Below, piece after piece: positions 25,744 through 34,006 of a stretch of 64,000 nt of DNA. Numbering within the stretch: the stretch's first letter is position 1; each line of letters starts with the position of its first letter. A model generated the notes under the pieces. That model was not told the origin of the DNA. It saw nothing but the letters and a program-made list of their open reading frames with translations, and ran no database searches. Source of the stretch: Verrucomicrobiota bacterium (GTDB lineage: Bacteria > Verrucomicrobiota > Verrucomicrobiia > Limisphaerales > UBA1319); assembly GCA_022709905.1 (NCBI GenBank), contig JAKLHY010000006.1:62001-126000 (forward strand), in the 5' to 3' direction. Made by a program: the position numbers and the translations under genes.

Positions 25744-27273
25744 ATGAACTGGAAACAGCTTTGGCCCATCAAGTCGAATCCGATCAAACGGATGAACCGC
25801 CTGTATGAGGAGGCAGTCCGGGCGCTGGATCGGTCTGAGGACGAAACAGAACAACTGAAGGCCCTTAACCTGTTGAGAGAGGCGGCCAACCAAGGACATG
25901 CCATCGCGCAATATCGGCTGGCCCGTCTTTATGAACGCGGATTACTCGTCGAATCCAGCTTGTCCACCGCGGCTCATTGGTACGAGCAGGCGGCCACTTG
26001 CGGGCTCGCCCATGCCGATCGAGCCGAGGAAGAAGGACCGAAGGACAGCGATTGGCTGGAAGCCGAGAGAGAGTCGGCCTTCCGCCTCGCGTGGCTGTAT
26101 GATACAGGGGGTGGAATTCCCCGCAATCTGGTTGAGGCGGAAAGGTTCTACCGGCAAGCAGCCCAGCTGAATCATCCACGCGCTCAGTTCAACCTCGCCA
26201 GCCTGTTTATGGAAAAAGGGCGGAGTCCCGCCGAACTCTCGGAGGCGGTCCGATGGATGCAAAAGGCTGCCGAACAGGATTTGATTCAGGCCCAATTCAA
26301 CTTGGCCGTCATGCTGGAACGTGGGCATGGAATCGATCAGGATCTGCCAGCTGCGGTTCTCTGGTTTCGACGGGCCGCTGTGCAGGGCGATCTGATGGCG
26401 TGCAAGAATCTGGCCCGATTGGCCGCCGAAGGCCGAGGGATGCCCCGTGATCTGTCCGAGGCCCTGCGCTGGCTGACCAAGGCCGCCGAAATCGGCGATG
26501 CGGAGGCCCAATACAGCCTGGCCGCACTCATCCTGTCAGAACCTGGCGACACCCAAGCCGGAGGGGAGGCCCTCCGCTGGTTGCAGGCGGCCGCCGATCA
26601 AGGTCACGCCAAGGCACAGTATCATCTTGGCTGGTTGTATGACATCGGCCGGGTAGTTCCACAAAATCTGGCTGAAGCTTTCCGATGGTATCTCAAGGCG
26701 GCCGAAAATGGCGAGACCCAGGCCCAATTCAATCTGGCCAACCTCTTCGCCGACGGCAAAGGGGTCGCTCAAAACTGGCCCTACGCCCGCCTTTGGTTCG
26801 AAAAAGCCGCCCGCCAAGGCTTGGGCGGCGCTTGGCTCAATTTAGGCTGGATGTACGAAACCGGCACAGGCACCCCCCAGGATTTGGCCCTGGCAGCCGA
26901 ATACTACCGCAAAGGAGCTGAGCTCAATGATGCCCGAGCCCAGTACAACCTCGGTTGTCAATTCGCCGTCGGACGGGGCGTGCCCGAGGATCTGCGAGAA
27001 GCATCATTCTGGTTTCGCAGGGCTGCAGAACAAGGGGATGCCTCCGCCCAATTCAACCTGGCGCTCCTCTACGAAATGGGAGCCGGATTACCCCAAGACT
27101 TTCAGCAAGCTTACGTCTGGTACTCCAAAGCTGCCCTGTCTAATATCCCGGAAGCCGCTCAAAAACGAGATCAACTCGCCCTGCTCATGACCCGCGACCA
27201 AATCGGGCAAGCCCAATCCCAAGTGGCCTCGGCTGCTCCTCCTTCCTCGCCGCCGCCATCGGTGCTTGACTAG
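25744..27273 (+). CDS. Sel1-like repeat protein
   Basis: 509 residues built of about a dozen Sel1-type repeats of some 36 residues, each with the pattern A-xx-W(Y/F)xxAAxxGxxxAQ-(Y/F)NLAxLYxxGxGVPQDxxxA (for example ALRWLTKAAEIGDAEAQYSLA, EAFRWYLKAAENGETQAQFNLA). These form a right-handed solenoid for protein-protein contact. There is no signal peptide, so it is probably cytosolic. It may serve as a scaffold; the partner is unknown, and the MamK-like gene downstream on the same strand is separated from it by another gene and intergenic gaps. Confidence 0.88.
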   Translation: MNWKQLWPIKSNPIKRMNRLYEEAVRALDRSEDETEQLKALNLLREAANQGHAIAQYRLARLYERGLLVESSLSTAAHWYEQAATCGLAHADRAEEEGPKDSDWLEAERESAFRLAWLYDTGGGIPRNLVEAERFYRQAAQLNHPRAQFNLASLFMEKGRSPAELSEAVRWMQKAAEQDLIQAQFNLAVMLERGHGIDQDLPAAVLWFRRAAVQGDLMACKNLARLAAEGRGMPRDLSEALRWLTKAAEIGDAEAQYSLAALILSEPGDTQAGGEALRWLQAAADQGHAKAQYHLGWLYDIGRVVPQNLAEAFRWYLKAAENGETQAQFNLANLFADGKGVAQNWPYARLWFEKAARQGLGGAWLNLGWMYETGTGTPQDLALAAEYYRKGAELNDARAQYNLGCQFAVGRGVPEDLREASFWFRRAAEQGDASAQFNLALLYEMGAGLPQDFQQAYVWYSKAALSNIPEAAQKRDQLALLMTRDQIGQAQSQVASAAPPSSPPPSVLD

Positions 27274-27440
27274 CACTTTCTGCCGCATAACGGAAAAAAC
27301 TGCCCCAGTCATCCCTGTCTTGGAAGAGCGGCGAAGCCCCGCATTCCCTAAAAACCCAGGAAGTTGGAATCGATCCAACTGGTGTCGTGCAAAGTAAAAT
27401 GTGCGGCATGCGGTTTGCTTCGAGCGGTTTGACCTGTCGC

Positions 27441-28064
27441 ATGCAGCGAGAATTGACCAACACCGTTTTGCCGTGGACCGCAGGGGAGGAGGTTTCCCCT
27501 GCTCCCTTATCTGAGGAGCCGGCTGCCTGGGATCAGATTGTCAGCGCCTTTCGCCAAGCTTGTATCCTGAAACAAGCGGGCAACCTCTACGAATCCAACC
27601 GTATCCTGCAGGAAGAACTGCCCCGCTCGATTGCCTCTTGGTCACGCCATACTCCGCTGCCCTCGAATCGGCAAACAGAGGAGTTGCGCCACATGTTCGA
27701 TAGTGAACAGAAGCGGATCCGAGATCTTTGGACGTCGCAGGAAGCCATGGCAGAGAGTTTAACCCGGAAAGTGCTTCAGACTCTAAGTGGAGTGGTCGGC
27801 CAGGAAATCCAGTCCCTGGTTGCCTCACAGCTGGGACTGGGCAATAGCAACCATTTCCGCAACTCCAGACACCTGCTCCTGGTCCAATCGCAAGGCCCTT
27901 ACAAGCGCGTGGGACCCCAGAAGGAAATGTGGGATGAACAACGGTGGAATGACCGTGCCGCATCTCCACGCAATCAGCGCCTTTCGTTCGATGATATTCC
28001 TGGAACGATCGACGTCGTGCTCGATCAACAACATCAGAAGCCGGTCCCGTCCAGGAGCCTTTGA
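27441..28064 (+). CDS. Unknown protein upstream of the MamK-like actin gene
   Basis: 207 residues from the ATG at 27441 (the frame is open to 27387, where another start could lie). No family recognised. A helical hairpin reminiscent of a single TPR (AFRQACILKQAGNLYESNRILQEELPRSIASWSR, about 35-70) is followed by a charged helix (TEELRHMFDSEQKRIRDLWTSQEAMAESLTRKVLQTL), then a polar C-terminal part. Acidic and basic residues are mixed and there is no membrane segment. It lies 304 bases before the actin-like gene on the same strand. A helper role for the filament is speculative. Confidence 0.55.
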   Translation: MQRELTNTVLPWTAGEEVSPAPLSEEPAAWDQIVSAFRQACILKQAGNLYESNRILQEELPRSIASWSRHTPLPSNRQTEELRHMFDSEQKRIRDLWTSQEAMAESLTRKVLQTLSGVVGQEIQSLVASQLGLGNSNHFRNSRHLLLVQSQGPYKRVGPQKEMWDEQRWNDRAASPRNQRLSFDDIPGTIDVVLDQQHQKPVPSRSL

Positions 28065-28368
28065 CCATGAAAAAACCAAGGACGGCCGCTTTCTCAACCG
28101 AGCATAAGATGCTCCGAAGAAAAATCGAATTGCGAATTAACGCCCATAGACACGAATGGAAGCGGAAGCATCCCATCGGCTGCGTCCCAGACATTCTATC
28201 GATGTTCGCAGTATTTCAGGATCTTCGTATTTGGCCGGCCATGATTCGTGTGGATTGGCGTCGATTCGCGGTTAAGTCGTTTCATTTGCGGTTCAGGGTC
28301 GGAGGTTGCGCATTGCGCACGATAAACGATCATGCAATGATTGGCTAAATCAACAGAAGGACAAATCC
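28065..28368. repeat. Gene-free stretch with a long imperfect inverted repeat
   Basis: No convincing gene is seen between the unknown gene and the MamK-like gene. The arms at about 28132-28157 (GCGAATTAACGCC then CATAGACACGAAT) and 28243-28269 on the other strand match at 21 of 26 positions and enclose about 85 bases. The stretch has the look of a mobile or extragenic palindromic repeat. AGAAGGA at 28355-28361 is the ribosome site of the next gene. Confidence 0.5.
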
Positions 28369-29499
28369 ATGAATAAAACCGTTGAGGGCATCGCCCCGGA
28401 AGGAAACACAGCTCCCGACACCACGAAAATCCTCCATGTCGGCTTGGACTGGGGCACCAATACGTCCTGTCTCCAGGCTTCCTTTGCCGACACTCCGGAC
28501 AAGGTTCAGTGCGATCTCATCCCCACGGTGGTCGGATACGCCGGCGAGGGGATGATTGATAACCTGCTTCCTGAAAACGCCCGCATCCTCTTTGGCCAGG
28601 ATGCCCTCCGGCATCGCTTGCACCTGAGCCTGGCATACCCGATGGTCAATGGAGTTCTGCGAGATCTCAAGGCGGCTCGAGATTTCGCCATGCACCTCCG
28701 AGCCCGCTTGGCCCCCAGTCCGGAAACCGAAATCCGGGCCGTGGTCGGACTGCCCGCCAACGCCGATCGGTCCGCCCTTGAAAGCATGCGGCAAACACTG
28801 GCCGGCATTTTCGATCGGATCATTGTGATTCCCGAGCCTTTCCTCGCCGCCTTGGGTTATCGCGATGAGTCCCGCCTCCACAATCCCGACTACACCGATC
28901 CGGTCAGCAATTCTCTGTTCATCGACAGCGGGGCCGGGACAACCGATATCTGCTTAATCCAGGGCTATTATCCCACCGCCAAGGATCAGTTCAGTTTTCC
29001 ATTCGCCGGAGATCGTCTGGACGCCTTGTTGGACGAGGCCGTGAGAACCACCTACCCTGATTGCGATCTCTCGTTCCACACCATCCGTGAGCTGAAGGAA
29101 AAGTATGCCTTTGTCGGTCTCCTGGATTCGCCGGTGGAGGCCAGCGTCCTCGTTGGAGGCAAACGCCGCAAGCTGGATTTAGGTCCGTTGCTCAGATCAG
29201 CCGGCGAGGAGTTGCTCCAACGCATCTCCAAATCAGCACAGCTGCTGATCGCCCGGGCTCCCTCGGATAGCGTGCCGGAACTGCTTCAGAATATTATCCT
29301 CACCGGCGGCTCCAGCAGGATCCGCCACCTGGATTCCGAGCTCCAGCGCCTCCTGATCGAGGCCGGATATGAGAATCCGCGAGTCAGTGTCACAGGGGAG
29401 AATTACAAGACTTTTGTCGCGAAAGGCGCGCTCAAGGCCGCCCGCCAGGCAAGGGATGACCAATGGCAGCAAGCCGCCCCACGATCGTCGGGAAATTAA
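28369..29499 (+). CDS. MamK-like bacterial actin (ASKHA ATPase)
   Basis: 376 residues. The start at 28369 is fixed by AGAAGGA 7 bases upstream. Actin/Hsp70 ATPase motifs are complete: phosphate-1 GLDWGTNTS (25-33), connect-1 region RAVVGLPANADRSALE (123-138), IVIPEPFLAALG with Glu156, phosphate-2 FIDSGAGTTDI (184-194), and adenosine motif LTGGSSRIR (311-319). The order PTVVGY, then FGQDALRHRLHLSLAYPMVNGVL, and KEKYAFVG resembles MamK of magnetotactic bacteria more than MreB, FtsA, ParM or DnaK. Polymerisation into filaments is expected by family. No magnetosome gene is visible here, so another cargo or positioning job is likely. Confidence 0.8.
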   Translation: MNKTVEGIAPEGNTAPDTTKILHVGLDWGTNTSCLQASFADTPDKVQCDLIPTVVGYAGEGMIDNLLPENARILFGQDALRHRLHLSLAYPMVNGVLRDLKAARDFAMHLRARLAPSPETEIRAVVGLPANADRSALESMRQTLAGIFDRIIVIPEPFLAALGYRDESRLHNPDYTDPVSNSLFIDSGAGTTDICLIQGYYPTAKDQFSFPFAGDRLDALLDEAVRTTYPDCDLSFHTIRELKEKYAFVGLLDSPVEASVLVGGKRRKLDLGPLLRSAGEELLQRISKSAQLLIARAPSDSVPELLQNIILTGGSSRIRHLDSELQRLLIEAGYENPRVSVTGENYKTFVAKGALKAARQARDDQWQQAAPRSSGN

Positions 29500-29544
29500 T
29501 CCAGCTTCGGGTCCTTGCCCCGCAGATCGGCATGAGCGACAGCG

Positions 29545-30228
29545 TTACCGCGCGTCGCTGAACACACCGCTCAAGATGACCTCCTTGACTTTCCACAGCA
29601 AAGCCATGGTGATCGATAACGGCAAGAGCACAAGAAGAACCACAAAACCGAGCCGGACCTGCTCGATCCAGCGCAGGACCCAAACCACAAGCTCGGGGAG
29701 AGGTTCATAGATCCGAAACGCCCAATACAAAAACACAAAACCGAGCGTGGCCAATATTAAATACCGGTCCAAAGCCGCGAAAAATCGGGTTTCCAATCTC
29801 AAGGTCTCATCCGGCAGCATGGCCGCCAACCGCTGCAACACCACGTTCAAAACGTAGAGAAACAGCAAACCGTTTGCCGCTAAAACAAGTACCATCCACT
29901 GATAGAAAGGATAGTCGGGCAGAAAATGCCACCAGAACAGAAAAGGCGATAAGCCGAGGTTGATCAGCGCCAGCAGCTTGGCCCATTCCAACGCGCCTCG
30001 CCACGGACGTTCCCGCGTCTGGAATCCACTCATCTGAATCAGGCCATACAATAAAAGTCCGCTGGTCAGCAAAGAGGGCAGAATCCCCAGCGGCCTGAGC
30101 CAGTCCGTGCGAGCCGTCTGCACGCCCACCACCAAGGTCAACGGCATCCCCCAAAATAAGGCCGACAGGCCCCGCACCAAACGCCCCAGCGCACGCAGAA
30201 GTTCGGCTTTGTTTTCGGGGGCGTCCAT
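29545..30228 (-). CDS. Multi-pass membrane protein of unknown function
   Basis: 227 residues with about six hydrophobic segments (near 19-36, 46-66, 84-105, 110-130, 150-170, 195-215). No family motif is recognised. Conserved-looking charged patches are ETRFFAALDRY and YEPLPELVVWVLRWIEQVRLG. It starts 13 bases after the stop of speA on the same strand, so it is probably co-transcribed. A transport or membrane-organising role cannot be told apart. Confidence 0.7.
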   Translation of the reverse strand: MDAPENKAELLRALGRLVRGLSALFWGMPLTLVVGVQTARTDWLRPLGILPSLLTSGLLLYGLIQMSGFQTRERPWRGALEWAKLLALINLGLSPFLFWWHFLPDYPFYQWMVLVLAANGLLFLYVLNVVLQRLAAMLPDETLRLETRFFAALDRYLILATLGFVFLYWAFRIYEPLPELVVWVLRWIEQVRLGFVVLLVLLPLSITMALLWKVKEVILSGVFSDAR

Positions 30229-30241
30229 GCGGCGAATTCGC

Positions 30242-32179
30242 TCAGAACGTCAAATACGTGTATTCCTTCAGGCCGCGCTCGTATTCATCCAGCAGGCGCA
30301 TCGCTTCCGACGGTTTTAGACGGTCATTATGAATGGCTTCGTCGATCTGAGATTTCATCTGACGCTTGAGCTCGTTCTCGTCGTACTGCACCGCGGCCAA
30401 CGCCTGGCCAATGGTGGTGCCTTCGATGATTTCCTCGACGTAGTAACCCGCCGGCTCATCGGGATCCAGAAACACGTGCACCTCGTTGACCCGCCCGAAC
30501 AGATTGTGCAAATCCCCCATGATGTCCTGGTAGGCGCCCATCAGAAAAAAGCCGACGTGATAAGGCTCGGTGCCATTGCCGTTCTGCCCCAGGGCGTGCA
30601 ATGGCAAGGTGTCCCTGACATCGCGAAGATCAATGAATTTCTTCACCCGCCCGTCCGAGTCGCACGTGATGTCCACCAGCGTGGTTTCATCCGTCGGCCG
30701 CTCGTGCAGCCGGCTCAAAGGCATCACGGGAAAGAGCTGGCCCAAAGCCCAGTGATCCAGCAGCGACTGAAAAACCGAGAAGTTGCAGATGTACTGAGCC
30801 CCCAGGGCGTCTTCCAGCAACCGGATCTCCTCGGGGATGTAAGCCTGTCCTCGAAAACTGTCTACTACCCCCTGGCTGATTTCCCAAAACAAGCATTCAA
30901 TCTTGGCTTTGTCAACGAGGCTCAGCAATCCCAAGGTGAACATGTTGTAGGCGTCTTCCTTGCGCTCCAACGCGTCATGGTAGGCCTCCAATTTGTTCAA
31001 ACGGCCGAGGCCCTTTCGGATGTCGAGGAGTTCCCGGACTAGGGCGTGTTCCTGCTCCCCATACTGAAGATGATCCCACTGGCGCGTCTTGGCGATGGAT
31101 CCCAGGACTTCCACGATCAGCACACTGTGATGAGCCACAATGGCCCGGCCGCTTTCGCTGACAATCTCGGGATGCGGAACTCCTTCCGCGTTGCAGACAT
31201 CCGCCAGGTAGTAAACCACGTCGTTCGTATACTCCTGAAGCGTGTAATTCGTGGAGCTGTCAAAGGCCGACCGGCTCCCGTCGTAATCCACCCCCAATCC
31301 GCCGCCGACATCGAGATGTTCGATTGGAAAACCCATCTGGTAAAGTTTGGCGTAGAAACGGGCGGCCTCCTGCACCGCCTTCTTTATGGTAAGGATATCC
31401 GGGACTTGAGAGCCAATGTGGAAATGCAGCAGCTTGAAGCAATGGGCCAATCCCTCTTTCCTCAGAAGCTCGGTCGCCGCCAGCAATTCGGCCGTGCTCA
31501 GACCGAACTTGGCGTTTTCCCCTCCGCTTTCCGCCCATTTTCCGGCCCCTTTACTGTTGAGCCGGACCCGGATGCCCAGAAACGGCTCCACTCCAAACTG
31601 CCGTGAGACGGTGATCACCTGCTTGAGTTCCTCGAATTTCTCGACAACCAAAACCACCTTCTTTCCCAACTTCAATCCCATTAAAGCCATCCGGATGAAA
31701 AGGGAGTCCTTGTACCCATTGCAGATAATCAAGCTGCCAGCCTGATGCTGAAGGGCCAAACCGGCGAATAACTCCGGCTTGCTCCCCACTTCCAAACCAA
31801 AGTGGTAAGGTTTTCCCGCATCCAGGATCTCCTCCACCACCTCCCGCAGCTGGTTCACCTTGACCGGAAACACCCCGCGGTATCGGTTCTGATAGTTATA
31901 CTCCGCGATGGAATTGCGAAATGCCAGATTGATCGCATCCACTCGGTGCCGCAGGATGTCCTGAAAACGTACCAACAGGGGAAACTTTAATCCCCGCGCC
32001 TTGGCTTCCTCGATGATATCGGTCAAATCGACGGTCGCCCCCGCTTCCTGCAGCGGCCGCGCCACGACGTGCCCCTCTTCGTTGATGTCAAAATAGTGGG
32101 CCCCCCAACGATCAATGTTAAAGGTGTTCCGAGCCGCCTGTATGCTCCAGGTTCCCGTCGAATCCAAACGCTCACTCAT
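30242..32179 (-). CDS. speA: Biosynthetic arginine decarboxylase
   Basis: 645 residues, close to the E. coli SpeA length of 658. PLP enzyme of the alanine racemase/ornithine decarboxylase fold III: arginine to agmatine plus CO2, entry to putrescine and spermidine. The PLP Lys is residue 107 in GVFPVKVNQ; the phosphate-binding HIGSQVPDILTIKKAV and DVGGGLGVDYDGS, the DAYNMFTLG segment and the acidic DITCDSDG and LGAYQD-like regions are typical. It lies 85 bases after queG. No agmatinase or ureohydrolase gene is in the window. Confidence 0.96.
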   Translation of the reverse strand: MSERLDSTGTWSIQAARNTFNIDRWGAHYFDINEEGHVVARPLQEAGATVDLTDIIEEAKARGLKFPLLVRFQDILRHRVDAINLAFRNSIAEYNYQNRYRGVFPVKVNQLREVVEEILDAGKPYHFGLEVGSKPELFAGLALQHQAGSLIICNGYKDSLFIRMALMGLKLGKKVVLVVEKFEELKQVITVSRQFGVEPFLGIRVRLNSKGAGKWAESGGENAKFGLSTAELLAATELLRKEGLAHCFKLLHFHIGSQVPDILTIKKAVQEAARFYAKLYQMGFPIEHLDVGGGLGVDYDGSRSAFDSSTNYTLQEYTNDVVYYLADVCNAEGVPHPEIVSESGRAIVAHHSVLIVEVLGSIAKTRQWDHLQYGEQEHALVRELLDIRKGLGRLNKLEAYHDALERKEDAYNMFTLGLLSLVDKAKIECLFWEISQGVVDSFRGQAYIPEEIRLLEDALGAQYICNFSVFQSLLDHWALGQLFPVMPLSRLHERPTDETTLVDITCDSDGRVKKFIDLRDVRDTLPLHALGQNGNGTEPYHVGFFLMGAYQDIMGDLHNLFGRVNEVHVFLDPDEPAGYYVEEIIEGTTIGQALAAVQYDENELKRQMKSQIDEAIHNDRLKPSEAMRLLDEYERGLKEYTYLTF

Positions 32180-32264
32180 TGTTTCAAAATTAAACCGAGC
32201 GCACTATAAGAAGCCTGTGCCAGAATTCAATCATGCTCGCAAAAAAACTTTCACGCCCTCCCCT

Positions 32265-33380
32265 TCATCGGGACCTCCGGCTTTCAATCTGACGGATGGC
32301 CCACCGCGCGTGCTCCGCCACCAGCGGTTCTGCTCCCCTCATGGTCTCGGCGAGCAGGGGCAAAACCCGTTCGTCTGCCACGTTGCCCAACGCCACGCAC
32401 ACATTCCTGAGCAATCCCCAGCGCTTCAAACGGGCCAGGGGCGTGTGACCGAATCGAACGCGAAAATCCCCCTCCCCGAGCCTCAGGAGATCCACCAAAT
32501 CAGGCGCGCGCAGATCTGAACGAGCCTGCTCACCGAGCACCTGGGATTCCCGTGCAAAACGGTTCCAGGGACACACCGTCAGACAGTCGTCACAGCCAAA
32601 AATTCGCGTCCCCAGGCAGGTCCGGTATTCCTCGGGAATGGCTCCCTTCCATTCGATCGTGAGATAGGAAAGACACCGGCGGGCATCCAGCACATACGGT
32701 GCCCGGATCGCTCCGGTCGGGCAGGCCGCCAGACAGCGCTCGCACCGGCCGCATCGGCTTCGCTCGGGGACATCTGGCGTCAGCCGGGCGTTTGTCAGAA
32801 TGGCGCCCAAAAAAAAGTAGTTTCCTGCATCCGGCCGGATCAGATTCGTGTGCTTGCCTGCAAAACCAAGGCCGGCCCGCTGAGCCAGATCCCGTTCCAG
32901 CAAGGGGCCGGTATCGACATACCACAAAGCCCGGATTTTCGGGCCTGCCTGCACGCAAAGGAAATCGGCCAGCGCCTGCAGCTTTTCACCCATAATCTGA
33001 TGATAGTCCCGATAGCGGGCATAGGCGGCCACATAACCGGTCCAGGATGGCCGTCCTGCCCCGGAGTGTTCCCCCTCCAGCCGCAATCCCGCCCCGGTTC
33101 GCTCCGGCGCCGCGTAGTCCAAGCTCACAAGCACCAGACTCTGAACCGAATCCAAAACGAGCCGCGGATCACAACGTTTCGGCGCAGTCCGCTCCAGGTA
33201 ACTCATGCCACCCTGATATCCCCGCCGAAGCCAATCCCGGAAATGCGCCGCCGCCCCAGGCGGCTCCGCATGGGTATAACGGCAGGCGCTGAATCCCAGC
33301 CCCCTCGCCTTCTCTCGAATCCCTCTCTCCAGCATAATCCTCTCCGCGCTGGTGGACCCTATCACAGCGCCTGCCGTCAT
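32265..33380 (-). CDS. queG: Epoxyqueuosine reductase
   Basis: 371 residues from the ATG at 33380, which overlaps the aroK stop as ATGA; the open frame extends upstream antiparallel to nothing in particular but inside aroK, so the coupled start is preferred. Cobalamin-dependent, iron-sulphur enzyme that reduces epoxyqueuosine in tRNA to queuosine. Two 4Fe-4S motifs are visible: CGRCERCLAACPTGAI and CDDCLTVCPWN, with a Cys in DARRCLSY between them. The C-terminal HEAT-like stretch (ALGNVADERVLPLLAETMRGAEPLVAEHARWAI) is normal for QueG. Confidence 0.94.
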   Translation of the reverse strand: MTAGAVIGSTSAERIMLERGIREKARGLGFSACRYTHAEPPGAAAHFRDWLRRGYQGGMSYLERTAPKRCDPRLVLDSVQSLVLVSLDYAAPERTGAGLRLEGEHSGAGRPSWTGYVAAYARYRDYHQIMGEKLQALADFLCVQAGPKIRALWYVDTGPLLERDLAQRAGLGFAGKHTNLIRPDAGNYFFLGAILTNARLTPDVPERSRCGRCERCLAACPTGAIRAPYVLDARRCLSYLTIEWKGAIPEEYRTCLGTRIFGCDDCLTVCPWNRFARESQVLGEQARSDLRAPDLVDLLRLGEGDFRVRFGHTPLARLKRWGLLRNVCVALGNVADERVLPLLAETMRGAEPLVAEHARWAIRQIESRRSR

Positions 33381-33916
33381 CCCCCCACCCCGCCGATCAA
33401 ACGAAACTGGTGAATCACCTGCTGCGCCACCTGCTGGGCCGACCGCCATTCCGTATTGATGAGCACATCCGCCTGCCGATAATATCGCTCCCGCTCCGAC
33501 AAGAGAACGCGGATGCGGGCCAAAGGGTCGGGCACCTGCAGCAATGGCCGATGGCTGCGGCGTCGAACCCGACGCCAAATCGTCTCGGGCGATGCCCACA
33601 GGCAAATCACCAGAGCATGGCGTTTCAGGCTGGCCAGATTCCCCTCGCTCGCCGCCAAGCCTCCTCCCGTCGATAGAACAGTCTCCTGATACCCCTCGAA
33701 CTCTTTCACCAACGCCCGTTCATAGGTCCGAAACCAGGCCTCGCCCTTTTCAACAAAAATCTCACCAATGCTCCGCTCCAATCGGGCTTCAATCAGGACA
33801 TCGCTGTCGATAAAGGCAAACCGCAGGTGCCTGGCAACCAGTCGTCCCACGGAAGACTTCCCTGTCCCCATGAAACCCACCAGCGCTAAATTCCGGATCC
33901 GCCGCCCGCTATCCAT
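33377..33916 (-). CDS. aroK: Shikimate kinase
   Basis: 179 residues. P-loop GFMGTGKSSVG (14-24), shikimate-binding FIDSDVLIEARLERSIGEIF, and the conserved STGGGLAA and RPLLQ segments define the enzyme. It phosphorylates shikimate in aromatic amino-acid synthesis. Its stop overlaps the queG start, giving an aroK-queG pair; the upstream 90 bases face ptsI and must contain divergent promoters. Confidence 0.95.
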   Translation of the reverse strand: MDSGRRIRNLALVGFMGTGKSSVGRLVARHLRFAFIDSDVLIEARLERSIGEIFVEKGEAWFRTYERALVKEFEGYQETVLSTGGGLAASEGNLASLKRHALVICLWASPETIWRRVRRRSHRPLLQVPDPLARIRVLLSERERYYRQADVLINTEWRSAQQVAQQVIHQFRLIGGVGG

Positions 33917-34006
33917 GGTCTTGACTTACTGCATTCGTAAGAATCTGGCACGCAGTTTCTACAATTTTTCGTTTTCAGAGATCCAAAAAACGCGTATTCA
34001 TCCGAT

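Noticed and set aside
28061..28348. Possible 95-residue gene before the MamK-like gene
   Set aside because: It overlaps the inverted-repeat region, has no domain and its composition (many Arg, Trp, His) is that of noncoding sequence.
33948..33970. TGGCACG-like -24 box upstream of ptsI, possible sigma-54 promoter
   Set aside because: The -12 element reads TTCT where GC is required, so the invariant GC is missing.
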